Positions 1-5,910 of a DNA stretch of 8,568 nt are shown one piece after another; positions within the stretch are counted from its first letter, which is position 1, and each line of letters begins with the position of its first letter. Origin of the DNA: Candidatus Rhodoferax mariagerensis. GTDB lineage: Bacteria; Pseudomonadota; Gammaproteobacteria; Burkholderiales; Burkholderiaceae_C. The notes under the pieces are model-generated. The model searched no databases. It saw nothing but the letters and a program-made list of their open reading frames with translations, and was not told the origin of the DNA. The DNA lies in NCBI GenBank assembly GCA_016719055.1, contig JADKAW010000024.1:1-8568 (forward strand). Reading direction: 5' to 3'. A program made the position numbers and the translations under genes.

Positions 1-2
1 AC

Positions 3-773
3 CAGGACAACTGCCTGATTCTGGACGACAGTTACGACCCGGCGGCTCACGGTGAGTACTTCAAGGCGTTTTCCAAATTTGTCTGCGACGGCCTGGCCGC
101 CTGTGGTTATGTGCACTGCCCGGGTGAAATGATGGCCATGACCGACCTCTGGCGCCAGCCAAGCAAGGTCTGGGCAGACTATTTCCGCAAGTGGGTGGAG
201 CAGCCCAAGCCCAAGTCCTTGATGCTGACCTGCGTATTTTTTGACCTGCGCGGTATTCATGGCAACACCCAACTGCTCGACAGCCTGCAAAGCAATATGC
301 TCAAGCACACCCAGGGCAACAGCCTGTTTTTGGCGCACATGGTAAGCAACGCGCTCAAACACCGCCCACCGTTGGGCATGTTTGGCTCGATCTCATTGAT
401 CCGAGGCGGTGAACACCCCAACACCGTCGACCTCAAACACAGCGGTATCGTGCCCATTACGGATTTGGCGCGCATTTATGCGCTGGCGGCGGGCGAGTCG
501 GTGGTCAACACCCACGACCGGCTGGAGGTCTCTTCACAGGCGGGTGGCGTCAGTGCGCAAAGCGCGCGCGACCTGCGCCACGCGCTGGAGTTTCTGGGCA
601 AGCTGCGTATCACCCACCAGGCCCGCCAAACCCGTGGCGGCAAAACACCTGATAATTTTCTGGCACTCGAAGAACTCAGCAATTTTGAGCGCAGTCACCT
701 GAAAGACGCCTTTGGTGTGGTGCAGACCCTGCAAGGGGTGTTGAGTCAGCGTTATTCGGGTGGCCGGTTTTAG
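3..773 (+). CDS. CBS/DUF294-type putative nucleotidyltransferase, C-terminal part
   Basis: About 256 residues are visible; the start lies outside the window. The reading frame is open from base 3. It begins inside the putative nucleotidyltransferase domain (DUF294) with QDNCLILDD, and the two bases before it fit an Asp codon, giving the DQDN metal-binding motif of GlnD-like nucleotidyltransferases. A helical DUF294 C-terminal, substrate-binding-type domain follows, seen as FLAHMVSNALKHRPPLGMF, then DLKHSGIVPITDLARIYAL, and a C-terminal stretch with LRHALEFLGKLRITHQ. In this family the missing N-terminal part usually carries cyclic-nucleotide-binding and CBS domains, so a cytosolic nucleotide-sensing role is likely, but the substrate is unknown. 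As I recall, relatives in Burkholderiales often sit near acetate-permease genes and near kinase-exonuclease proteins like the one at the other end of this window. Family confidence is high, function low. Confidence 0.88.
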   Translation, partial: QDNCLILDDSYDPAAHGEYFKAFSKFVCDGLAACGYVHCPGEMMAMTDLWRQPSKVWADYFRKWVEQPKPKSLMLTCVFFDLRGIHGNTQLLDSLQSNMLKHTQGNSLFLAHMVSNALKHRPPLGMFGSISLIRGGEHPNTVDLKHSGIVPITDLARIYALAAGESVVNTHDRLEVSSQAGGVSAQSARDLRHALEFLGKLRITHQARQTRGGKTPDNFLALEELSNFERSHLKDAFGVVQTLQGVLSQRYSGGRF

Positions 774-793
774 ACCCTAGGGTTTACCCTAGG
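774..793 (+). promoter_or_regulatory. Paired ACCCTAGG direct repeats after the DUF294 gene
   Basis: ACCCTAGGG at 774-782 is followed by ACCCTAGG at 786-793, a direct repeat with 12-base periodicity starting right after the stop codon. Each repeat contains the palindrome CCTAGG. It lies just upstream of a promoter-like element, so it could be a binding site for a dimeric regulator. That role is inferred from arrangement only. Confidence 0.3.
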
Positions 794-820
794 ACAAAAA
801 TACATTTGTTACAACATAAT
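791..820 (+). promoter_or_regulatory. Promoter-like element between the DUF294 gene and the terminator
   Basis: AGGACA (791-796) and CATAAT (815-820) are separated by 18 bases and resemble a weak -35 and a good -10 of a sigma-70 promoter. The spacer holds AAATACATTTGT (798-809), and AACATA follows at 813-818. The same two blocks, with the same three-base gap, recur at 1705-1725 upstream of the chloride transporter gene. A start near 827 would give a transcript of about 64 bases ending at the terminator at 865-890. There is no expression evidence. Confidence 0.3.
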
Positions 821-864
821 TCGCACGCACTTCATTTTTGGCGATCTGAAGAGCATACGAGTTC

Positions 865-890
865 GGAGCCCTTCGGGGCTCCTTTTTTTT
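865..890 (+). terminator. Intrinsic terminator with UUCG loop
   Basis: Perfect 7-bp stem GGAGCCC (865-871) and GGGCTCC (876-882) closed by a TTCG tetraloop and followed at once by eight T residues (883-890). This is a textbook Rho-independent terminator for plus-strand transcription, ending the DUF294 transcript and any short transcript started near 827. The minus strand has no T-run after the stem, so it would not efficiently end the converging reductase transcript. Confidence 0.9.
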
Positions 891-901
891 GACCGATGAA
901 T

Positions 902-1645
902 TCAGGTTCCCGTGAGATGCTTTCGCACCCGCATCATCAACAGGTCATCAAAGCTGTAAAAACCATTCTCGCAGTTTTGCAATTCACTCAGGGCAAATGC
1001 AGCGCCGGTGCCAAAAGCTTCACGTCGGATGGACTCATGAATGAGTCGCACAGTTTGATGCGGAAAACCGAAGATCACCTCATGATGGCCCACGATACCG
1101 CCCAGACGCATCGAGACTATTTTTCCGTCATCCACCGACAGGCTTTGTGCGATCTTCCTGGCGGTGCCTGACACTTCGGGCTTTTCGCGAAAGTGCTGTT
1201 CCAGAATTTCGACATCGGCAAAGGGGGCAATGTCGCGCAGCAACTTGGCGGCCATGATCAAAAAATTGATCCCCACCGTGATGTTGGGCGAACACAGCAC
1301 CCGGGCGTGGGTGCCCAGCGACCGGATGTAATCGAGTTGCAAATGGTCATAAGAAGATATCGCCGTGACCAACATAAGCCCCAAGCGTTTGACATGCGCG
1401 CCATACACTGCCACCGATGCTGCACCGGAAAAATCAACCAGCGCATCCACCGCATGGGTGTCGACCCAGTCGCCAAACGTTGCCGGGTCCAGCGCCACCA
1501 CCGGCACTTCGATGTGCCCGACCGTTACCACCTGCGGCAAGCCCGAGCGCGTGGCTATCCATCCAAGCTGATAGCGGGGGTCTTGCTGAAGTATTGCCGC
1601 CACGGCGCTGCCCGCCTTGCCATAACCAATCATGCCAATTTTCAT
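902..1645 (-). CDS. DapB-like NAD(P)-dependent reductase (dihydrodipicolinate reductase family paralogue)
   Basis: 247 residues, close to the usual DapB length. The N-terminal Rossmann fold carries GYGKAG (residues 7-12), and a DFSG turn at 71-74 matches the DFT region of DapB. The hinge SPNITVGINFLIMAAKL (119-135) is strongly DapB-like. The catalytic segment reads EQHFREKPEVSGTA (149-162): the first His (H151), Lys (K155) and SGTA are kept, but the usual second His is Phe and the DAPSGTA context is changed to PEVSGTA. A late LGGIVGHHEVIF block is also typical of the family. The ATG at 1645 is preceded by AAGGAG at 8-base spacing. The gene stands alone between the plus-strand DUF294 gene and the divergent chloride transporter gene, away from any lysine genes. 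True DapB activity is possible, but an altered substrate seems more likely. Confidence 0.8.
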   Translation of the reverse strand: MKIGMIGYGKAGSAVAAILQQDPRYQLGWIATRSGLPQVVTVGHIEVPVVALDPATFGDWVDTHAVDALVDFSGAASVAVYGAHVKRLGLMLVTAISSYDHLQLDYIRSLGTHARVLCSPNITVGINFLIMAAKLLRDIAPFADVEILEQHFREKPEVSGTARKIAQSLSVDDGKIVSMRLGGIVGHHEVIFGFPHQTVRLIHESIRREAFGTGAAFALSELQNCENGFYSFDDLLMMRVRKHLTGT

Positions 1646-1702
1646 GGGTGTGTCTCCTTGTCTGAACCATTGCCCCCTTCGTTCTGCGTCAGTTGCAATA
1701 TA

Positions 1703-1728
1703 ACAAATACATTTGTAGAAACATATAT
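1703..1728 (+). promoter_or_regulatory. Palindrome and promoter-like region between the divergent reductase and clc genes
   Basis: The 122-base gap between two divergent genes contains a 14-base palindrome, ACAAAT-AC-ATTTGT (1703-1716). It is followed by the AT-rich run AACATATAT (1720-1728), which can serve as a -10-like region for the downstream transporter gene. AAATACATTTGT, three bases, then AACATA are identical to 798-818 except for the three gap bases. A shared operator or shared promoter type is inferred; no clear -35 is visible. Confidence 0.35.
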
Positions 1729-1767
1729 CTGTATGATGCCTTACCGCTGACGACCCAGAGACACAAC

Positions 1768-3084
1768 ATGCGCCCCCATCCCCATGTGACCACCGCCATC
1801 ATGAATGAGCTCAAAGACGGCCATTTATGGCAGGGGCGGGCCATCTTTATCGGTTTTGCGGCACTCTCGGGGCTGTCGGTGGTGGCGCTGACCTGGCTTG
1901 CCGAGCACGCGCTGGCGCTGTTTTTCAGCCTGCAGCAGCGCTATGGCTGGGCACCCTTGTTATGGACTCCCCTGATGACGGCGGCCATTGTGTGGGTCAC
2001 CCGGCGCTATTTTGCGGGCGCGGCAGGCTCTGGCATTCCGCAGGTGATGGCTGCGCAGCACGAGAGCGTCCCGCTGCAAAGCCGTCACGTGTTTGTATCG
2101 TTCAAGCTCAGCATGGCCAAAGTGGCGCTTACTACCTGTGGTTTGCTGGCGGGCTTGTCGCTCGGGCGTGAAGGCCCCTCGGTACAAATCGCTGCTGGCG
2201 TCATGCACAGCGCCCGGCGCTGGTTGCCCAAAAGGTCACAAATCAGCGACTACAGCCTGCTGACGGCGGGTGGCGCAGCCGGCATTGCGGCGGCTTTCAA
2301 CACGCCGCTGGGCGGCATCATGTTTGCCATTGAGGAACTCAGTCGCAAGCCAGAGCAGCGCAACCACAGCCTGACGGTGGCAGCCATTGTGTTGGCAGGT
2401 CTGATGGGGGTGTCGATGTATGGCAACAAAAGCCATTTTGGTGTGATTCGCATCGAAGGTTTTGGTTGGTCGGTGTTGCTGCCGGCCCTGCTGGTGGCAC
2501 TCTGCTGCGGCGTGCTGGGCGGGTTGTTTTCGCGCCTGCTGGTGGTCTCGCTGGCCGGGCAGTCCACTGACTGGTTCAGCCGCCAGCGGCACCAGCACCC
2601 GGTGCTCTTTGCCGGCGCTTGTGGTCTGGTTGTGGCAGTAATTGGCGTGGTAACTCTGGGTGCCACCTTCGGCAGCGGCTATGCCCACACCAAGGCGGCG
2701 CTCGACAATACCGGCGACACCTCAGGGCTGTATGTGCTGCTCAAGTTCGTTGCCACCTGGCTCACCACCTGGGCTGGCGTGCCTGCGGGCATTTTTGCCC
2801 CCTCATTGGCCATCGGGGGCGCTTTGGGGGGTGACATTGCCCAACTCACGGGTTATGTCAACGCCCCCACCCTGATCGCGCTGGGCATGGTCGCCTTTTT
2901 GGCGGCAGTGACTCAGGCACCACTGACGGCGTTCATCATCGTCATGGAGATGGTCGACGGGCACGCGCTGGTGCTCAGTCTGATGACCAGCGCGCTGCTG
3001 GCCAGTGGTGTGTCGCGGTTGATCAGCACACCACTGTACAGCGCGCTGGCCGACCTGCAGTTGCGCCGCCTGCCCAAACCCTGA
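1768..3084 (+). CDS. CLC-family chloride transporter, probable Cl-/H+ exchanger
   Basis: 438 residues from the ATG at 1768, an inner-membrane protein with many hydrophobic segments. The three CLC selectivity motifs are present: GSGIPQ (87-92), GREGPSVQ (133-140) and GVPAGIFAPSLAIGG (337-351). A Tyr in PLYSAL (Y424) matches the central chloride-coordinating tyrosine. E135 fits the gating glutamate and E190, 55 residues later, fits the internal proton glutamate of the E. coli protein ClcA. This combination predicts coupled exchange of chloride for protons rather than a passive channel. There is no C-terminal CBS domain, as in ClcA. The frame is open back to 1693, but those 25 residues are not family-like. 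The ATG at 1768 has only a weak AGAG upstream, and 1801 is another possible start. The marR-type gene follows in the same direction after 66 bases and may control it. Confidence 0.9.
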   Translation: MRPHPHVTTAIMNELKDGHLWQGRAIFIGFAALSGLSVVALTWLAEHALALFFSLQQRYGWAPLLWTPLMTAAIVWVTRRYFAGAAGSGIPQVMAAQHESVPLQSRHVFVSFKLSMAKVALTTCGLLAGLSLGREGPSVQIAAGVMHSARRWLPKRSQISDYSLLTAGGAAGIAAAFNTPLGGIMFAIEELSRKPEQRNHSLTVAAIVLAGLMGVSMYGNKSHFGVIRIEGFGWSVLLPALLVALCCGVLGGLFSRLLVVSLAGQSTDWFSRQRHQHPVLFAGACGLVVAVIGVVTLGATFGSGYAHTKAALDNTGDTSGLYVLLKFVATWLTTWAGVPAGIFAPSLAIGGALGGDIAQLTGYVNAPTLIALGMVAFLAAVTQAPLTAFIIVMEMVDGHALVLSLMTSALLASGVSRLISTPLYSALADLQLRRLPKP

Positions 3085-3129
3085 CGCCCCCACCGCACCA
3101 TCAGGGTGCAAAGAGCCGTATCATTGACG

Positions 3130-3149
3130 TCAGATTTTGTGGAATCTGA
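3130..3149 (+). promoter_or_regulatory. Operator-like inverted repeat before the MarR regulator start
   Basis: TCAGATT (3130-3136) and AATCTGA (3143-3149) form a perfect inverted repeat with 7-base arms and a 6-base spacer, ending one base before the ATG at 3151. MarR-family dimers bind sites of about this size and commonly repress their own genes, so an autoregulatory operator is a reasonable inference. The position also favours 3151 as the translation start over an upstream GTG at 3106. Confidence 0.45.
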
Positions 3150-3150
3150 T

Positions 3151-3639
3151 ATGTCTGGCAACACCCCGCCCCCCATTGCAAACACCGACGCCGCGCAGGT
3201 GCTGCGCCGCTTTCGCGTGGTCTTCAACGCCATTCGCACCCATTTCAGGCAGGTCGAAAAAGCGTCGGGCTTGGGCGGTGCCCAGGTCTGGGCCCTAAGC
3301 CTGATCAAGAGCCACCCAGGCATGGGCGTGGGCGAGGTTGCCAAAGGCATGGACATTCACCAGTCCACGGCCAGCAACCTGATCAAGCTGCTGGCTCGCA
3401 AGCAGTTGGTGGCCATGACCAAGTCGCTTTTAGACAAACGCGCGGTGGAGTTGCGTGTCACCCCGGCCGGGCTCGCGGCCCTGGCCAACATTCCCGGGCC
3501 GTTTGAGGGGGTTTTGCCTGGCGCACTCAAGCAGCTTGAAGCTGGCACATTGGCCAGTCTGCATCACGATCTGGGGCTGTTGATTGCTGCGCTGCACGCT
3601 GACGAAAGCGCGGGTCAGGTTCCGCTGGCCAACCTGTAG
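3151..3639 (+). CDS. MarR-family transcriptional regulator
   Basis: 162 residues from the ATG at 3151, typical MarR length; a GTG at 3106 would add 15 residues of no evident family character. The winged helix-turn-helix is clear: a first helix MGVGEVAKGMDI, a recognition helix HQSTASNLIKLLARKQLV, and a wing with LLDKRAVELRVTPAG, which keeps the Asp-x-Arg type pattern of the family. Flanking helices provide dimerisation. MarR proteins are cytosolic dimeric DNA-binding proteins, often released by small ligands. The gene lies 66 bases after the chloride transporter gene on the same strand and converges with nhaD, so either may be a target. An inverted repeat directly before the start suggests autoregulation. 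The last 21 codons are repeated at 5743-5809 by the tandem duplication. Confidence 0.88.
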   Translation: MSGNTPPPIANTDAAQVLRRFRVVFNAIRTHFRQVEKASGLGGAQVWALSLIKSHPGMGVGEVAKGMDIHQSTASNLIKLLARKQLVAMTKSLLDKRAVELRVTPAGLAALANIPGPFEGVLPGALKQLEAGTLASLHHDLGLLIAALHADESAGQVPLANL

Positions 3640-3660
3640 GCCTACCTGGCTGGTTTATGC

Positions 3661-3727
3661 ACAAAAAATGCCTCTAGCCCATATAAAACATGCGCTGGCC
3701 GCTCTGTTTTATAGAGCAAGGCGGCCA
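3661..3727. repeat. Two-hairpin intergenic element (Comamonadaceae-type), copy 1
   Basis: Between the converging ends of marR and nhaD lies GCCTCTAGCC followed by two hairpins. One is imperfect, AGCCCAT (3676-3682) with ATGCGCT (3690-3696). The other is perfect, GCTCT (3701-3705) with AGAGC (3713-3717), extended by TGGCC and GGCCA on the outside. The layout resembles a short dispersed element I recall from Comamonadaceae intergenic regions. No clear T-run follows either strand's stem, so a terminator role for the two converging genes is possible but unproven. Confidence 0.5.
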
Positions 3728-3740
3728 CATTGATTGTGCC

Positions 3741-5021
3741 TCAGTGGCTCATCTGGTACTCAATCACATACACCGCAGCCCCGGCAAAGTAGCCCAGGGC
3801 GGCCAGCCAGCTGATTTTTTTCATGTACCAGATAAAGTCAATTTTCTCCAGACCCATGGCCGCCACACCGGCAGCCGAGCCAATGATCAGAATTGAACCA
3901 CCGGTACCGGCGCAGTAAGCCATGTACTCCCACAGAAAACTGTCTGGCGGATACTGGGCAATACTGTACATGCCCATGGATGCGGCCACCAGCGGGACGT
4001 TGTCAACCACAGCGCTAACCAAGCCGATGAGTGTCACGATGACGTCCAGCCGGCCCACGCTTTGATCGAGCCACTTGGCCACCGACGTCAGAATGTGGCT
4101 GTGCTCCAGCGATGCCACCGCCAGCAAAATGCCAATAAAGAAAACGATGGAGCCCATGTCAATTTTGGTCAGGGCGTGCACCAGCGTGAAATGCTCTTTG
4201 GCGTCGTCTTCCTTGCTTTTATGAACCAGGTCGCCCACCAGCCACAGCAATCCAAGACCAAACAAAATGCCCAAGAAAGGGGGCAAATGGGTCACTGTCT
4301 TAAAAACAGGGACCGACACCAAAATACCCAGGCCCATGAAAAACATCAGGTTTTTCTCAAAACTGGTGGCCTGAAGTTGATCGGACGGCTCTATGGCCAC
4401 ACCTTCCACTGCGCGCCCGCGTAGCAGAAAACTCGTTACCATCAATGGCACCAGTAAATTGACCATCGAAGGCAAAAACACACCTTTCATGATGGCCAGG
4501 CTGGTGACCTGCCCACCAATCCAAAGCATGGTTGTCGTTACATCGCCAATGGGAGTCCAGGCCCCGCCGGCATTGGCGGCAATGATGATGATGCCGGCAA
4601 AAAACAGGCGGTCGCTGCGCTGGTTCAGCAGCTTTTTCATCAACGAGACCATCACGATGGTGGTCGTCAAATTGTCCAGAATCGAGCTCAAGAAAAAAGT
4701 CACAAAGCCCACCATCCACATCAGCGTGGACAGTTTGGTGGTTTTGATGCGCGAGGTGATCACCTCAAAGCCGTTGTGGGCATCAACCACTTCCACAATC
4801 GTCATGGCACCCAGCAAAAAGAAGACAATTTGTGCCGTGCCCATCAACGATTCGCCCAACTGCTCACTCACCACAGGCGGGTCGCCCATCGATACGGCAT
4901 AGATCGTCCACAACAGCCCAGCCCCCACCAGCGCCGAGGCTGACTTATTGACCTTGAGCGGATGCTCCAGGGCGATTGCTGCATACGCCAGCACAAATAC
5001 AATGACCAGCCAGGTAATCAT
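3741..5021 (-). CDS. nhaD: NhaD-type Na+/H+ antiporter, intact copy
   Basis: 426 residues, an inner-membrane protein of the ArsB/NhaD ion transporter superfamily that exchanges cytoplasmic Na+ (or Li+) for external protons. Hydrophobic segments run along nearly the whole length, with a charged loop near 262-278. Polar residues inside membrane segments match those I recall as important in Vibrio cholerae NhaD: D116-N117 in SSILDNLTTT, N150 in AANAGGAW, D160 with T162-T163 in GDVTTT, and D340-N341 in SAVVDNVPL. The ATG at 5021 has AGGAG 8 bases upstream. The truncated exonuclease gene ends 74 bases upstream on the same strand, and a GATAAT -10-like hexamer lies in that gap (5066-5071). It is the only nhaD copy here with an unbroken frame. 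Over the C-terminal 310 residues it differs from the second copy at roughly one residue in ten, mostly conservatively. Confidence 0.92.
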   Translation of the reverse strand: MITWLVIVFVLAYAAIALEHPLKVNKSASALVGAGLLWTIYAVSMGDPPVVSEQLGESLMGTAQIVFFLLGAMTIVEVVDAHNGFEVITSRIKTTKLSTLMWMVGFVTFFLSSILDNLTTTIVMVSLMKKLLNQRSDRLFFAGIIIIAANAGGAWTPIGDVTTTMLWIGGQVTSLAIMKGVFLPSMVNLLVPLMVTSFLLRGRAVEGVAIEPSDQLQATSFEKNLMFFMGLGILVSVPVFKTVTHLPPFLGILFGLGLLWLVGDLVHKSKEDDAKEHFTLVHALTKIDMGSIVFFIGILLAVASLEHSHILTSVAKWLDQSVGRLDVIVTLIGLVSAVVDNVPLVAASMGMYSIAQYPPDSFLWEYMAYCAGTGGSILIIGSAAGVAAMGLEKIDFIWYMKKISWLAALGYFAGAAVYVIEYQMSH

Positions 5022-5044
5022 TTACAGCACTCCTGTTAGAACCC

Positions 5045-5057
5045 GTAAGGGAATTAC
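5045..5057 (-). promoter_or_regulatory. Small inverted repeat in the nhaD leader, paired change between copies
   Basis: On the plus strand, GTAA (5045-5048) and TTAC (5054-5057) flank GGGAA. In the second copy the same place reads GTGA, GGGAAT, TCAC (7215-7228), so both arms changed while staying complementary. The site lies 24 bases before the nhaD start codon. A leader structure or a protein site is possible. The arms are only four bases long, so chance is not excluded. Confidence 0.25.
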
Positions 5058-5095
5058 AAAGGCGCATTATCCCTAAGCAGAAACCTGCCGAAATG

Positions 5096-5767
5096 TCAGT
5101 ACTTCAAGCGCGCATAAAGGTCTTCTGTGCTGCCTCGCGGGCCTGGCGCAGGGGTGGTGATGCCCATCGCCTGCAGCAGCGGAATCAGGCGCAGCAGCAC
5201 CTCGGCCGTCACCAGTGCGTCGCCCAGCGCGGTGTGGCGCCCCAGCACGGTGATGTTGAAACGCTCGGCGATGGCTTCGAGCCGGTGCGATTCCTGGTTC
5301 GGGTGCACCACCGCTGACAGCAGCAGGGTGTCCAGCACCGGATGGTTGAACACCAGATCGGTGTGAATCTCCTGCAGTTGCAGAAACTCGTCAAACACCG
5401 CGTTGTGCGCCACCAGCACGGTGTCCTGGGCAAACGCGTAAAACGCTGGCAGCACCTCGGTGATGTCGGGCTTGCCCTCAACCATGTCTTGCGTGATGCC
5501 ATGAATCGGGATGGTGGCGGGCGATATCAATCGTCCCGGGTTGACCAACTGCTCAAAACTCTCTTGCTTGAGCAGTTTGCCATTCACACAACGAGTCGCT
5601 CCAATCTGGATGATCTCGTCGCCTTCAGAAGGGTTCAGTCCGGTGGTCTCGGTGTCAAACACGGTGAAAGACAGTTCGCTAAGCAGCCGGTCATCAAGCG
5701 CACTGGTCTGGTCGGTTGTCTTGAACAGGTCAAAGTCGTAGTGAGGCTGTTGATTGCGGCGCCGCAC
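5096..5767 (-). CDS. Truncated DnaQ-like 3'-5' exonuclease domain (duplication remnant)
   Basis: Up to 223 residues, holding only the DEDDh exonuclease domain of the larger kinase-exonuclease protein seen at 7265-8568. Catalytic residues are visible: D38 and E40 in FDTETTG, D126 in HNAVFD, and H178 with D183 in HTALGDA. The first nine or so codons, from a GTG at 5767, come from the reverse strand of the marR tail at the duplication junction and have no ribosome binding site, so the gene lost its N-terminal half and native start. Two further oddities appear against the second copy. One codon is missing after the motif-II Asp (FDEF instead of FDMKF). Opposite one-base indels at 5116-5118 and 5151-5154 replace about 13 residues near the C-terminus with an out-of-frame stretch. 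The catalytic core could still fold, but expression would depend on upstream read-through. A decaying remnant is most likely. Confidence 0.75.
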   Translation of the reverse strand: MRRRNQQPHYDFDLFKTTDQTSALDDRLLSELSFTVFDTETTGLNPSEGDEIIQIGATRCVNGKLLKQESFEQLVNPGRLISPATIPIHGITQDMVEGKPDITEVLPAFYAFAQDTVLVAHNAVFDEFLQLQEIHTDLVFNHPVLDTLLLSAVVHPNQESHRLEAIAERFNITVLGRHTALGDALVTAEVLLRLIPLLQAMGITTPAPGPRGSTEDLYARLKY

Positions 5768-5809
5768 GCTGACGAAAGCGCGGGTCAGGTTCCGCTGGCC
5801 AACCTGTAG
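5743..5809 (+). pseudogene. marR 3' fragment stranded by the duplication
   Basis: The plus strand encodes LLIAAPHADESAGQVPLANL and a TAG stop, matching the last residues of the MarR regulator at 3151-3639 except for one Leu-to-Pro change. There is no start codon, ribosome binding site or DNA-binding domain. It marks the duplication junction. Confidence 0.9.
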
Positions 5810-5830
5810 GCTTACCTGGCTGGTTTATGC

Positions 5831-5887
5831 ACAAAAAATGCCTCTAGCCCATATAGGACATGCACTGAACGCTCTGTTTAAAAGAGC
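5831..5887. repeat. Two-hairpin intergenic element, copy 2
   Basis: This is the counterpart of the element at 3661-3727. The inner stem GCTCT (5871-5875) with AGAGC (5883-5887) is unchanged although the loop became GTTTAAA. The outer TGGCC/GGCCA extension is lost, and the first hairpin has an extra mismatch. Retention of only the inner stem suggests that this hairpin is the part that matters, if any does. Confidence 0.45.
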
Positions 5888-5910
5888 AATGCTGCCGCAC
5901 TTATTGTGCC

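Larger units (their letters stand above)
3573..5742. repeat. Tandem direct duplication, copy 1 (about 2.17 kb)
   Basis: This segment is repeated head-to-tail at 5743-7913 with an offset of about 2170 bases. It contains the end of marR, a two-hairpin element, nhaD and the C-terminal exonuclease domain. Homology starts at about 3572-3575 (GGCTGTTGATTGC) and ends in the shared CAAAGTCGTAGT at 5731-5742. Bases outside these limits do not match. The copies differ most over 3741-4550 and very little over 4560-5730. Confidence 0.93.

Noticed and set aside
1193..1750. Plus-strand open frame of about 185 codons across the DapB-like gene
   Set aside because: It is antisense to a gene with clear family motifs, and it has no plausible start signal or recognisable domain.
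1693..1767. Upstream extension of the chloride transporter start
   Set aside because: The 25 extra residues are polar and aromatic and unlike the CLC N-terminus. The DNA there is an AT-rich palindromic promoter-like region, so 1768 is preferred.
3125..3132. TGACGTCA-like palindrome before marR
   Set aside because: An eight-base palindrome is weak on its own and partly overlaps the better-supported TCAGATT inverted repeat.
5342..5809. Plus-strand open frame across the exonuclease and marR tail junction
   Set aside because: Most of it is the reverse strand of the exonuclease. Only its last residues are real coding sequence, and those are the stranded marR fragment.
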